This document shows, piece after piece, positions 49,125-60,216 of a stretch of 64,000 bases of DNA. The stretch spans positions 310,001 through 374,000 of the forward strand of contig JAHLKC010000023.1 in NCBI GenBank assembly GCA_025449115.1, given 5' to 3'. The translations under genes and the position numbers were made by a program. Below the pieces are notes generated by a model. It was not told the origin of the DNA. It saw only the letters and a program-made list of their open reading frames with translations, and did no database searches. Origin of the DNA: Chytridium lagenaria (taxonomy: Eukaryota > Chytridiomycota > Chytridiomycetes > Chytridiales > Chytridiaceae). Position 1 is the stretch's first letter. Every line of letters begins with the position of its first letter.

Positions 49125-50163
49125 ATGAGCGGAAACCTTCTCTACAACAATGCCATGAAGCTGGTGAATGCGTTGAAGGCGGATCTGGATACTTTGGAGG
49201 CAGTCGCGGAGGGGATGTCACATTCATCGGTGGTTGTTAGTGAGTGTTGCTCACCTTGCACTGTGCGGCAGATCATGGACTAAAAGGGGGGCTTTGATCT
49301 AAGGTCAGGTACATACGAATCTTCAGTCGTTGAAGAGAGCGGCAGAGGATATCGACGATATGGCAAGGAGAGAGATCACAACGGTTAAGAGGGAGAAGGC
49401 ATTAGGGTAAGAGATATAGGTCCTTGTTTTTTTTTTTCAATGCAACACCGCTCTTACTCTATTTTCATCATTGATCCCTATCGTAGGAGAGCAGCACAGA
49501 TCCGAGACGAATACGCACACACGAAATCTCGTTACGACAGCTGGAAAGTAAAAGACGCAGCAAGGGTGTGTCCTTCCCCCTTACCTTAATCCTAACCGTC
49601 ATTTAGATTGCCCAACAACAACGCAGCGAACTCTTGGGGACTGGAATGTCGCAACGTCATGTAAACTCTCTTCCCTCATAATTTTGTTTCTAATGGTGGA
49701 TAGGGTGCATCAACACCAGAAAATGGGGAAAAGTCGGTGACGGATACATCGACGATTTTAATGATGGATGGACTTGTGAAAGAGAATGAAGTGTTGAACG
49801 GGGCTGGGGATCGAATTGATGAGTTTATTAATATTGGGAGAACGGCCTTGCAAGAGTTGTATGAGCAAAGAACAATGTTGAAGGTATAAATCGCCATCCA
49901 TTTCCCCTTCCTTCGTATTTTAGTTTTCACTGTCCGGCCTTCCCCTTCATCCATGTCTTTACTGATATCCGTATTCCGTCGTCTCGACCTACCAAAAACA
50001 GTCAACCCAACGCCGGGTGCTGGACGCCTTCAACACCCTCGGCCTCTCTACAACAGTTATCCGATACATTGAACAACGCACTCAACAAGATAAATGGATC
50101 CTATTTGGCGGTATCGCCGTCTCCATTTTTCTCATGTGGGCTATCCTGCATTACTTCCGGTGA
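49125..50163 (+). CDS. Bos1/membrin-type Golgi Qb-SNARE
   Basis: ER-Golgi v-SNARE mediating fusion of COPII vesicles. Start MSGNLLYNNAMKLVNALKAD matches the Bos1 N-terminus. Exons encode SLKRAAEDIDDMARREITTV, RAAQIRDEYAHTKSRYDSWK, IAQQQRSELLGTGM and the SNARE helix: DGLVKENEVLNGAGDRIDEF, then INIGRTALQELYEQRTMLK. The last exon (50002-50163) is STQRRVLDAFNTLGLSTTVI and RYIEQRTQQDKWILFGG, then one membrane helix (AVSIFLMWAILHYF). This is the standard order of the family with the C-terminal anchor. The boundary of exon 1 near 49240 is ambiguous. Confidence 0.88.
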
Positions 50164-50684
50164 CCCCCTTGTCAGCGAAGGAATTTAGTAAAGATACCCA
50201 TACCACCACCACGCCTCCTTCTGTCACTTAATGATTATTATACTTGCCACGCGTTCATCCCATGCCTGTTTTTCGCTTTTCTGTTTACCTTACATTACGA
50301 GTAATAATAGGAGAGAATAATGCTCGATATTACATGTCTTTTTCTGGTTTGCCGATGGCCACATGTTATCTATGATTCCTTTTATAAACGTCGTTTTTCA
50401 CGCAATCGTCATTACTACCGCCAACATATTTTGATGATAACTCAATGAATCATGCACTGCAAAACCAGCTACCACAGCGTACGTCTGCCGTAGCTGAGGC
50501 CTACATAATAAAGTTGAAGATGAACGATTGTGTTTTTCAAGCAAAACAAAATATACGTTGCTGGACATTTATTAAGGAAGGACAACGAAGTTTCCAACTT
50601 TTGCAGCAAAGAGCTATAATTTCTCTTGGAAGAACAAAAAAAACAACAAAGTAACGCCAAAACTTATACCCACATCCTCATAAT
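50164..50684. other. Convergent intergenic region
   Basis: 3' flanks of Bos1 and the Sec2-like gene; no gene seen. Confidence 0.6.
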
Positions 50685-53099
50685 CTAATTCACGATCCTA
50701 ACCCCCCTCTCCCACTCTCCCTCACCCCTCCGATCAACCGCTGCAAGCGTGTCTCCCTCGAACAACGCACAGCTCCCAACCCTCCCCACAGCCATCCGTC
50801 TCCTCAACCAAACCGCATGTCTAAACATCCCCAGTATCGTCGCCCCCTGCTTCCCAGGCCCAATCAACCCCTGTCTTAAATGCCCCATGAACACAAAGAA
50901 ATCATGCACGGCCGATACTCTGTCCCTGCAGAACCGACACAACGGATGGATATCTGTGGGGGATGTCGGGGCGGACAGACGGAGACGGAAATCACAGTCT
51001 CGCGAGATGGTACATGTGAAGCATTTGGTTTTATCCATCTCAAGGGATGGGGTAATGTCTATGGTGTTTTTTTTGGAGCGCATCCATCAGTTTTTTTTTT
51101 GGTGGAGGCGGGCATTGAGGAGGAGGAACTTCCGAACAAGGTTGAGGTGTTGATGTAGGCGGTGTAGGTGTAGAAAAGACAGGGCTCAACGTCTTCTGCG
51201 AGGCAGCGTTTCATGAATGGGGTGGAAAATGTGGATTGTGTGGCTTGTTGAGGTGGGAGCGATGATGAGAGCATGATGTGTTTAATGTGGTCTTGAAATT
51301 CAGAGAGGAGTTGACCGTCCACCGGAAACGTTGTAGTCAAAGAGTTCCTCGGTGGACTCAACGACGTCAATGCGTAAAAATGATGCGACGCGCTACCTTT
51401 GGGTATCATCAATGGCGCATTTAGGTTTTGCGTGGAGTCTTTGGGGGATGTGGAGAGGTTGTTGATGGATGAGTAGGGGGACGCGGAATTTGCGGAACGG
51501 TTTTTGGCGGCTTCTAAAGCGCGGAGATTTCGTCGTAGCTCACGAAGTTCTTCCTCGCGGCCTTCGGTTTTTTGAAGAAGCTCTTTGAGCTCACCACGAA
51601 GGTCTCTGTTGGAATTTTCCAGCTCTTCACGCATCCGGGCTTCGTCTATCACCATACGATTTGCTTGATCAAAGAGTTGAGCGGTGAGTTCCTCAAGCTC
51701 TTGATCGAGGATATCTTTTGAGAGTTGGATACGTGCTATCGTTGCGCGTTCTTCTTCAAGTTCGTTTGCGAGGGTTGTGACGTTTTCGCGGAGTTTATTG
51801 ATGGTATCAACGTGATGCTCGTTCGAAAGTCGGAGTTCACGACAGTTTGTGCATTTCTTGTTGATCGTTGCTGAGTAGGATGAAGTCTTTGTGGCTGTGA
51901 TGTCGCCGTCTTCTTCTTCAGGTAATGCTTCGGCCGCATGTATCAACGCTTGGTTTGTTAACACGGCGGTGGCGGACCATTCCATTGAGAGGTTGGAACG
52001 TTGAGGGGATTTAGCGCGAGTGTGTACTGGGAGTTCTTTTGATGGAAGGAGTGAGGTTTGGGATGTTTGTGAGCCGGCTGTGACGGAAAGAGGGGACGGA
52101 GCGGGTGATCCTGGTGATGATGATTTTGTCGAAACACCCTTTTTCTCGTTCCCTGCAATCTTCTTTTCCAAATCGTTCAAGGCAACAGTGAGGCTCGCTC
52201 TCACTTTTTTCTCATCAGATGGATCAGCTTCGTCGACTTCTAAAACGCTTTCAGATAGTATCCTGCTTCCCTCGGCGATCAGGCGAGGAGGTGGACCAAG
52301 ATTCGTTGGTAGCTCACTCCCATCCTTCCCCATCGCCAACACGGACGCCTGCGCATTCTTCAAGTAATTCAACGCAAGTCTCATGCACTCTAAACATTGT
52401 ATCTCCAAATTCGTCGCTCCACCTGGCTTCGCATCCCCAGACGGTGTTGAACTTCCATGTGTTGATGCAGCAGGCAGCAACATCTGTGATGACGATCTCG
52501 CATCTTTCGATAACGGCGACAGCCAAGCAGACGGTTTCGGCGCTGCCGATGGAGATCTTGACCTTCCATCCTGCATTGACGGAGAAGGACTCGGTGGAGC
52601 ATGTGACTGCGTTGCATGGATCGCGCCAGCAACTGCTGCAGCGAGCATAGCTTGAGATCCGTTCATGTTTGAAGGACTGTTAAGCCAGGCTTCGTACCCT
52701 TCCATTGGTTTCGAGAGGAAGAGGATGGCCTCTTTGATGGCGAACTCGTAACGGTTTAATTTTACTCGCATTTTATCAATGATGGCGGTTTTCTTTTGGA
52801 GGTCCTCTTGAGCGTGGGTTTTATCTTTTTGGAGGCGGTCGGTGGATTCCTTAATTAAGACATCTTTTTAATACGTGAACGATCATTTGGTGACTCTTTA
52901 AACGCACCTTTAACTGTGATGATAACCTTTCAACTTGATCCTTCAACGCATCCACTGAACTCCTCAACTCAATATTCTCCTTCTCCAACGCATCGGCCTG
53001 TCCACTGGTATCGATGGTCAAAATGTTAGCAGATTCTTGATGAAGGGATTCATCTGCGGCATCAGAGACGCCATGCAATGACCCCTCCACCGAAGCCAT
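50685..53099 (-). CDS. Sec2/Rabin8-type Rab guanine-nucleotide exchange factor
   Basis: Activates a Sec4/Rab8-type GTPase on secretory vesicles. Exon 1 (52908-53099) starts MASVEGSLHGVSDAADESLH. An intron at 52850-52907 follows, and exon 2 opens with coiled coil and YEFAIKEAILFLSKPMEGYE. A Ser/Pro-rich middle precedes the GEF coiled coil: LANELEEERATIARIQLSKD, then ELEELTAQLFDQANRMVIDE. The tail has FMKRCLAEDVEPCLFY. After a frame loss in an A-run near 51070 come KCFTCTISRDCDFRLRLSAP, PLCRFCRDRVSAVHDFFVF and VWLRRRMAVGRVGSCALFEG. This C-terminal cysteine block with CxxC pairs is the Sec2/Rabin8 signature. A kinesin-like reading is excluded because no motor is present. Confidence 0.87.
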
Positions 53100-53747
53100 C
53101 TCGATGATAAAGACACCTTTCGTTTCAATGATCAGACTTGGCAGCTCGTTGCATCGTGTCTTGAGGGTGATGGACAAGGACATGCCAATCAGCGCGATCA
53201 ATGATGTGGGGTAGCGTTCCAATCAAATAAATTAACGTAAATAAAGAACTTTAAGGAATTTTGACGCGCTCTCACGACCGTGTTGGGGTGGAAGACACTT
53301 TCCTTAGACGCGTTGGAAATTTTCGCGTCTCAACATGCATGGCATCAAGCGTTAGGGTTGGCATCAAAGCCATTTTTATGGACAACTTTACGTGTGACTG
53401 CGGCCCTTTTCGCGTCTTTCCGAATGGTGACGGCGACGTCATATGTGGATGCAGGCCGTCCATAACCGAGAGCTTTCCCTCGTCTATTACTCAAATCTCT
53501 AATGAATCTAATAAATCTACATTCCAATAAGGAGGGTGAGGAAGGGGGAAGCGGGACTGAAGCGTCTTGAACAACAGTTAAAAAAAAAAAAAAAAGAAGA
53601 GGAGGAGGATCGGTGATAAACATGGATTCTCGGTGTGGCATTTGGAATATAAAAAGGGGATAAGCGAACCGAGAGTGGAAATAGAAGATAAAAGAAGTAA
53701 CAAAAGAAAATATAACGGAGTTAAGAATGCCGGAAGAAAAGAAAGTT
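53100..53747. other. Intergenic, no gene seen
   Basis: 5' flank of the Sec2-like gene; 3' flank of the ankyrin gene. An A-run at 53579-53594. Confidence 0.55.
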
Positions 53748-55166
53748 TCAAAACAAAGCATCCAAAGAACCCTCCCCAGTCGGCATCGTTTCTGCAAATC
53801 TTGTTGTATACTCTTGCTCCCCCGCCTGCCACTCGTCATCATGATGACCACTCTCCCTCAACATCTTCAACATTTCATCATAATAACCTCCTGCCTCCAC
53901 CGACGCCCCTTGTTCCACAACCTCCCCTCTGTTCACTCTCAAAAACTCTGCAACCTCCCAAAACCCATGCGCTTCTGCTCCCTCTATGGCAGCAACTGTA
54001 CAACCTTCACTCCGATTATGATGAAGGAATGCAACCACGTCGAAATGTCCATTCTCTGCAGCTCGGTCCATGGCCTTTACGGTGCAACCTTCACTCCGAG
54101 TTTCGTGTAAAAATACCACGATATCTAAAAAGCCTGCTGCTGCCGCCCCGTCCATTGCACCGGTAGTGCAACCTTCCACCCTATTTTCATTCAGAAACTG
54201 AAGAACGTCCAGATGTCCATTCGCTGCAGCGCCATCCATGGCAAAGGTCGTGCAGCCTTCATCACGGTGCTTATGAAGGAACTTGACGACCTCTAAATGT
54301 CCCCTCTCTGCCGCCGCATCCATGGCAAGGCAAGTACAACCTTCTTTCCGATTCTCATGAAGGTATATTACAACGTCCAAAAACCCTCCGGCGGCTGCGA
54401 GATTCATGGCTTGCGTTGTAGCTCCCTCCTTTCTATTCTCGTGAAGAAACTTGACCACGTCCAAGAACCCGTTTGCAGCCGCCCCATCCAGAGCCTCTAC
54501 AGTACAACCCTCACTCCGATGCTCATGCAAGAATTTAACGACATCAAAGCGTCCACACATGGCAGCCCAATCCATGGCTTGTGTTGTGCAGCCCTCTTTT
54601 CGATGATCATGCAGATACATGACCACATCAAGGTGTCCATTCCGTGCTGCCCAATCCATGGCGGACGTTTGGAATCCCTCAAAATGGTGTTCATCGATAT
54701 ACCGAACCATGTCGAGATCACCCTTGCTTGCAGAGGCGTTCATAAAACCGGGAGGAAAGTGTTTGAAATTTGAACGACGGAGAAGGTCCAGATCGTCGAA
54801 TCGTCTTTGACGGAGAGCGGCGGTGCATGGACCGATGAGAGCGGATGGAAAGAAGTGGTTGATCCAGTCAGAAAGTGCGAATTGCGGGAGGGTAGATCGT
54901 CGGGTCGCCAACGTAGAGTTTTTAAGGAAAACCGAGAAAGTTCGTATGTTGCTGGAAAGAAGGATGCATCGAGACCGTCGAATACGGTGGAGAGGCTTGG
55001 GTGAAGTGTTGGGATATTCTTGCGAATGGATTCGAGCTTGAATGCGAGCTCTGCATCGCCAACGAGGATGAGGATCTTTGAGCAAATCTCTATAGGCAAA
55101 GGTGACAACGGATCCAACCTCCTCGACTGAACGTTAACACCGTCACCACCAGAGACCGTGCCATCA
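53748..55166 (-). CDS. Ankyrin-repeat protein with F-box-like N-terminus and near-perfect 28-residue units
   Basis: Relative of 21901-23429, on the same strand. The F-box-like start is LSPLPIEICSKILILVGDAE; in this frame no ATG is present, so translation probably begins at the ATG pair at 55163-55166 with one base missing afterwards. The linker has FDGLDASFFPATY, then a frame change near 54965. Nine consecutive 28-residue units follow, of the type GCTTxAMDxAAxxGHLDVVxFLHENRxE (for example DGAAANGFLDVVKFLHENRK), preceded by two weaker units. The C-terminus is non-repetitive, ending FAETMPTGEGSLDALF. The unit repeats are 84 bases long in DNA. Substrate recruitment for ubiquitination is inferred from the F-box-like start only. 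Confidence 0.75.
53900..54680 (-). repeat. Tandem 84-base coding repeat of the ankyrin gene
   Basis: Nine to ten units of 28 codons, each with GHLDVV-like and FLHENR-like blocks. Units differ at many bases, so the array is old. Confidence 0.75.
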
Positions 55167-55295
55167 TGATGACGGACAGCAGAATGCGAAATGCTGTGAT
55201 AAATAAGGGGTGTCGCTGGAGATGAATCTTTTTTTTACTGTAGCCTGCCTCCCTGCTTACCCTTCGCTGCGGAAACTGACAAAACCGTCGGCAAA

Positions 55296-55727
55296 ATGCT
55301 GGATGAGGTGTGTTTGTTCATTGTCCAACTCCAAGCAAAGGGCTTTGATTTGAAACACCCAAAGTAAGCTACGACGTTGAGGAGCGATGACGGATCGAAG
55401 GAGGTGCGATATGCGCTGCGATGGTGACGAGAAGACTTGTTACAAGTGCTTTCCCATCCTACAACACCGCTGTGGGGGTGGTTTGACGACGTCCAGCTTG
55501 TTCCATTGCACAAATCACAACACGGCCCAGATCTTTTGGTTGTCTTTCAGTGCACTGCAGAGTTCGGAGGCATTTTAAGGCTATGGTTGAATGTGTCTTC
55601 ATATAGAGAGGATTCTGTGAATAGATGGGAAGCAGAGCTGGCGAAAGGGGAACACGTACATGGGACAGTAAAGCATCAAGTAGGATATCGCAGATTGGAT
55701 TTCGAGCCATTCAGCACCCTCCACTAA
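55296..55727 (+). CDS. Hypothetical protein, divergent from the ankyrin gene
   Basis: ATG at 55296 (MLDEVCLFIVQLQAKGFDLK). The frame reads through TAA at about 55365 and TGA near 55430, and continues as coherent protein: VLSHPTTPLWGWFDDVQLVP, then LLVVFQCTAEFGGILRLWLN and VGYRRLDFEPFSTLH to TAA at 55725-55727. An intron between about 55363 and 55494 (GTAAGC...TCCAG) would also remove both stops. I do not recognise the family. Confidence 0.35.
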
Positions 55728-56591
55728 CTTGAAGTGATTGTTTTCTTTTCTTTACTTCCCCTCCACCTTTATGCCTAAAGCACTTATTCTCATTTACCCC
55801 TTTTTGTTTTTAACCGGTCTTTTCTCGAGCCTCTCTTCGCCATTAGTTTACTGTTACTATGTGCCTTGATAGTATATTTTGCGCAGAATGCCCATACCCC
55901 ACACCGTCGTCGTCTTGGCGCGGTCACGGGTAAGTTTCGAGCTTTTTTTTCTCGAGATTTTTTTTTACCAGCTTCAACAGCGTTTATGTACCAATATCAA
56001 AATTTCCTCACAAGGTGTATTATTCTATTAAATAAAAAATGGTATGATCAGACTGTTCAAAAGAAATTTATGGGGTAACTGATAAATATATACCAGACGA
56101 GGATTTTTAGCATAGCAACTAGGGAGAAGGAATAACGTCCGACGAGCAGGAGGGAATAAGAAAAAAGTGTGCGACGTAACGGACATTATAACCGTGGTCC
56201 GTTCACGCACAGCGCTTTCCTAGTGATCAGCAGTTTGAAGAAGTAAAGATGCATGTCAACACTCGTTTGTCGTTATCATACGACAAAAGAGGTTAACAGC
56301 AAAGTAAAGTGCAATCAGAATAGCATTACGTTAAGTACCATGGGGAAGTTACTAGAAAAAAAACCCAATATAATATGTAATATATGTAGCCGTTCAATTA
56401 CAACTGGATAACAATAAGTTAGACCACACAGAAATACAACCAAAAGTATAAGTTATAGAAAGAAGAAAAAAAGTAACTACAAAACAATGTGCCGTACTGT
56501 TATATCCATCTTTCTTTGAATATCCTTCAAGTCCACCATTGCAGCTTAGTGCCGAATGTCTTCAAAACGGTAAAATAATGCTTCGTAAGCG
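55728..56591. other. Convergent intergenic region, no gene seen
   Basis: 3' flanks of two genes. AT-rich, with repeated ATATATG-like tracts near 56380. Confidence 0.55.
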
Positions 56592-58081
56592 TTACTTTCG
56601 CTTTCCAGAATTTTTGGGAGCAGCCTTTTTGGGAGCCACCTTCTTGGGAGTAGCGTTCTTGGGAGCCACCTTCTTGGGAACCACCTTCTTGGGAGCCACC
56701 TTCTTGGGAGCCACCTTTTTTGGGGCAGCCTTCTTGGGAGCCACCTTCTTGGGAGCAGGAATTCGGGGAGCTTGAGCCTTCTTTTTAGGAGCTGACTTCT
56801 GAGCTGGGGCCTGTTTCTTCTCAGCAGCTTTTCTTTGAGCAGGCGCCTTAGGCTTCTTTGGACCTCCTGCCGTTGAATTCTTCTTCCCGGCCATTTTTTG
56901 TCCTCCCTTTTTCGCGATGGGCTTAGGTTCCCCCTTTTTGGCCGCAACACGCTTCGCAGGTACTTTATTCTTCTGATCTCCAACCTTTTTCACGTTTTTC
57001 TTCAACGGTTGAACTCCACCCTTTTTCTCAAGTCCGTTTGCACTCTTCTGCACACTCTCGCCCTTCATCTTTCCAGCTTTCTTGACCGTCTTCTTCGTGG
57101 AGGGAGATTTCTTGCCCTTGACCGAGTTATTAATAGGACTTTTCTTTGATTTGGCACCGGCAAGACCTTTTTCCTTTCCTCGTTCCCCAGATTTCTTCGT
57201 ATTCTTTGCGGCTCCTTCCTTGGTCTTGGCGCCGCTTTTGGAATTCTCCACCTTGGCCTCGCCTTCACTTGATTTTTTCGTTGGTGTGGGAGGAGGCAGA
57301 GCGCAAGACTGCCTCCTATCCAGCATGCGGCCACTTGCATCCCTCCTTACGAGCTGGCAAGCTTCGGCAGGGATATTACCCTTAATTAGAACTTCTGCAT
57401 CCTTTTTAAAAGTATGCGCTTTATGTCTAGCAAGTTCCTCGGGAGTTCCTTTGTTTTCGGCCAATTCAATTCTCTTATTGAAGTCGGTCGGCTCTGGACC
57501 GTAGGCTTTTGTCCGAGCTGCGGGATTGCTGATGTCAACGACTTCAGCCCTCTGTTCCGGAGAGAGTTTCTTCAAGTTTATCTGTAATTGTTGACTCAGT
57601 AAACTCCATTGTAATAACAGTAGTGGAATAAATACCCGACTTAGAAATCACTGAAGGAAGCAACGTACCGCAACAATGCCATTTCCACTGTCATACTTGT
57701 TTGCTACAACCTCTTTAACGGAGGTGGATATATAGTGCGAAGAGTCCTTATCTCCTTTTCGAGCAACGTGACCGAGGACGGTGTCGTGAACATATGGGGG
57801 CGGCGGATTGTTGTCCTTCATTCCTTCAGCGGATGTGATGATACCGTTGCCAGCGTCCAGGTTTCTTCTATCAGCAGCAGTCATTCCGCGGAAAACCCAC
57901 TCGCCGTCAGGATCCGAGGCCTTGATGGCGTCGATTCTTTTTTGAACTTCAGGATCCATCGGTTTTTTTTGGGGCTGGAGCGGGATCAGTTGGAACAGCT
58001 TGCACAACTGCAGCGGTGAGCAAGAGCGAAGAAGACAAGCAAGATGACCAGACGAAGAGCTGGTTTGCGAGTGAGCACCAT
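56592..58081 (-). CDS. Secreted ADP-ribosyltransferase-like protein with lysine-rich tail (copy A)
   Basis: Two exons, 57669-58081 and 56592-57581. ATG at 58081 gives MVLTRKPALRLVILLVFFAL, a signal peptide; two frame changes around 57970-58020 then lead into DPEVQKRIDAIKASDPDGEW. The catalytic-type motifs are VFRGM (Arg), HYISTS (S-T-S) and AEVLIKGNIPAEAC (Glu), the R-S-E order of the bacterial toxin-like ADP-ribosyltransferase class, which transfers ADP-ribose from NAD+ to a target. A pair of conserved cysteines (AC and RRQSC) follows. From about 57300 the protein becomes a tail of about 240 residues rich in Lys, Ala and Pro, ending in KKVAP/KKAAP repeats. The neighbour at 58629 is its diverged paralogue in opposite orientation. 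Activity and target are not known. Confidence 0.78.
56612..56760 (-). repeat. 15-base repeat encoding KKVAP/KKAAP
   Basis: About ten tandem units of ttcttgggagccacc or close variants (plus-strand sense). Confidence 0.85.
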
Positions 58082-58628
58082 CGTTGATATATATTGAGAG
58101 GGCTTAACGCGGATGAGTGGATGAAGTTGGGGCTTTAAGCAAACTGAAATGGTGGTGCTATAGGTCGTTCTTGTATCAGCCGTTGCAACAAGAATTACAA
58201 CGTCCGCGTCATTAGTTTAGCTTTGGCTTTGTGTCTTTGTGAGATTTCAAGCACCGACATATAGTGTAAAAGTCCGCGTTACAGGCTACCTATAACTTTA
58301 AACAGGGAACGTGAAGTCGTCCTTTTAAAACCACCTAGTCTAGGACTGCCCCTTCTCCACTCGTATCCTTCTTTTTCACGCTTAAATAATGGCTATGCGG
58401 GTGCTCGTCAACGTCGCAGACTCACCACTTTCGTGGTTGACGCCTTTCCGATGCGCTCCGCTGATGCGCTCTACAATTTGCTTAATAAACGAGGTGCTAA
58501 AATTAAGAATTGTCAGAGAGGAGAGACACATAAGCGCCAACTGAAGACGGCGTTCGTGTGTCTCTTACAAACAGTTACCGCAAAGCGCCATTTCTTAATC
58601 TCTTTCCCATCCTCCACCTCCATCCGCG
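58082..58628. promoter_or_regulatory. Shared divergent promoter region of the ADP-ribosyltransferase-like pair
   Basis: 547 bases between two outward-facing starts. It holds a tatatat tract at 58087-58093, too near copy A's ATG to place a leader confidently. No conserved operator is recognisable by eye. Confidence 0.5.
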
Positions 58629-60216
58629 ATGATGCTCGTTCGCAGTCCCTCATGTGTGGTCCTCCTTCTCCTCTCACTCTTCCTTACGACCGCCGTTGCT
58701 GTAAAGGAAGAGGTCCCGTTGGATCCAGTTATCGCAGCAAAGATTGAGGAAATCAAGGCGAAAGAGCCAGATGGTGACTGGGTATTCCGAGGAATGACTC
58801 CTCATGATAGTAAGAGCCTCGACGCTGGCAACGGCATTCCGTCGTCGGCTAACGCGCCGGTCAAGAGATTCCCGCCACCATTGCCTGTCATCGACAATGT
58901 TTTGGATCATGTTGCTCGCAAGAAAGAGGGTCAACGGTCCGAATACATCTCCACTTCAACTGACCCCAAAGTTGCCCAAAAGTGGAACAACTTGAACCCG
59001 GACTCTAATCCTGGCATTGTCGCGGTGAGTCAAAGTGCATATTGTTTTGGTCAACCATCTAAATAACTATCCGTTCTCATCGATCCTTTTCACATTTTAG
59101 ATCAACTTAAATAAGCTCTCTCCGGAACAGAGGGCTCAGGTCGCCGACATCAGCACGCCAGAAGGCCGAGAGGCGCAATATGGGCCAATGCCAACGGGCG
59201 CTGATGCAATGGCTCTCCTTCGTGAAGACCCTCAAACCAACGATGCTAGAGCTAGAATGAAGGCTCATGGTTTCACTGACGACAAGGAAGTTCTCATCAA
59301 GGGAGATATCCCTGCAGACGCTTGCACTCGTGTCATTAGGAGAGACCTGAACGGCGTCGTCACCTTGTATAGGAGGCAGTCATGTCCCATGCCGGACTTT
59401 TCCAAATCGGCGGCTAAGAAGGGGGAGGCGAAAGATGCGAAGAAGGCAAAGGCTGATGGTACCAAGAAGGACAAGAAGGCGGCAGCAAAGAGTACCAAAA
59501 AGGCTGCGAAGGCTTCCGCCAAATCCCCCAAAGGAAAACTTCCTACTGGTGCCAAAGCGAAGAAGGGGCCGATGAAGGCGCCAAAAGGAAAGGCACCTAA
59601 AAGCGCGATGAAGAAGGGAGCTAAAGCTGGCGACAAGAAGGCCGCGGGCAAAAAGGCCGTGAAGAATGCAAAAGCCAATGGTGCCAAGGGCAAGAAAGGA
59701 CCCGTCAAGAAAGTAGTCGCAAAGAAACCCCAGGGCTCCGCGAAGAAAGCTGTTAAGAAGGGACCCGCGAAGAAATCTGCTGGCAAAACGACCAAAGCAC
59801 CTGCCAAGAAAGCCGTGAAGGGGCCAAAAGCTACTACCAAGAAAGCCGTGAAAGGACCCAAGGCTACTGCCAAGAAAGCCGTGAAGGGGCCAAAAGCTAC
59901 TACCAAAAAAGCCGTGAAAGGACCCAAGGCTAATACTGCCAAGAAAGCCGTAAAGGGACCGAAAGCTACTACCAAGAAAGCCGTGAAAGGACCCAAGACT
60001 AATACTGCCAAGAAAGCCGTGAAGGCTCCAAAGGCTACCGCCAAGAAGGCTCCTAAGAAGGCTGCGGCTCCTCCTAAAAAGGCTGCGGCTCGTCCTAAGA
60101 AGGCTGCGGCTCCTCCTAAAAAGGCTGCGGCTCCTCCTAAGAAGGCTGCGGCTCCTAAACAGCAAGCTCAGAAAAAACCGTCGGCTAGTCCTGCTCGAGG
60201 TGGAAAGAAGAAGTGA
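58629..60216 (+). CDS. Secreted ADP-ribosyltransferase-like protein with lysine-rich tail (copy B)
   Basis: Fully open gene of 503 residues in two exons (58629-59024, 59101-60216). Residues 1-24 are a signal peptide (VVLLLLSLFLTTAVAV). The domain at about 25-230 has Arg54 in WVFRGM, S-T-S at 108-110 in EYISTS, and Glu195 in KEVLIKGDIP. The S-T-S motif is the usual NAD-site element of the R-S-E enzyme class. Cysteines lie in PADAC and RRQSC. Residues about 233-503 are a tail of Lys, Ala, Pro and Gly with no acidic patch, closely resembling histone H1 tails. Intron position matches copy A exactly (after GIVA). It could bind DNA, RNA or other polyanions; catalysis is inferred from motif order alone. 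Confidence 0.82.
59806..60035 (+). repeat. 36- to 42-base repeat encoding KKAVKGPKATT-like units
   Basis: About seven tandem units of the type aagaaagccgtgaaagga followed by cccaaggctactacc in the copy B tail. Confidence 0.85.
60058..60156 (+). repeat. 21-base repeat encoding KAAAPPK
   Basis: Five near-identical units of aaggctgcggctcctcctaa, following the longer repeat array. Confidence 0.9.

Noticed and set aside
56539..56775. Plus-strand frame of GATFLGA-type repeats
   Set aside because: Shadow of the KKVAP repeat tail of copy A.
59265..60044. A 259-codon hydrophobic minus-strand frame in copy B
   Set aside because: It is the shadow of the Lys/Ala-rich repeat region; reverse reading of AAG/GCC codons gives Phe/Leu/Gly.
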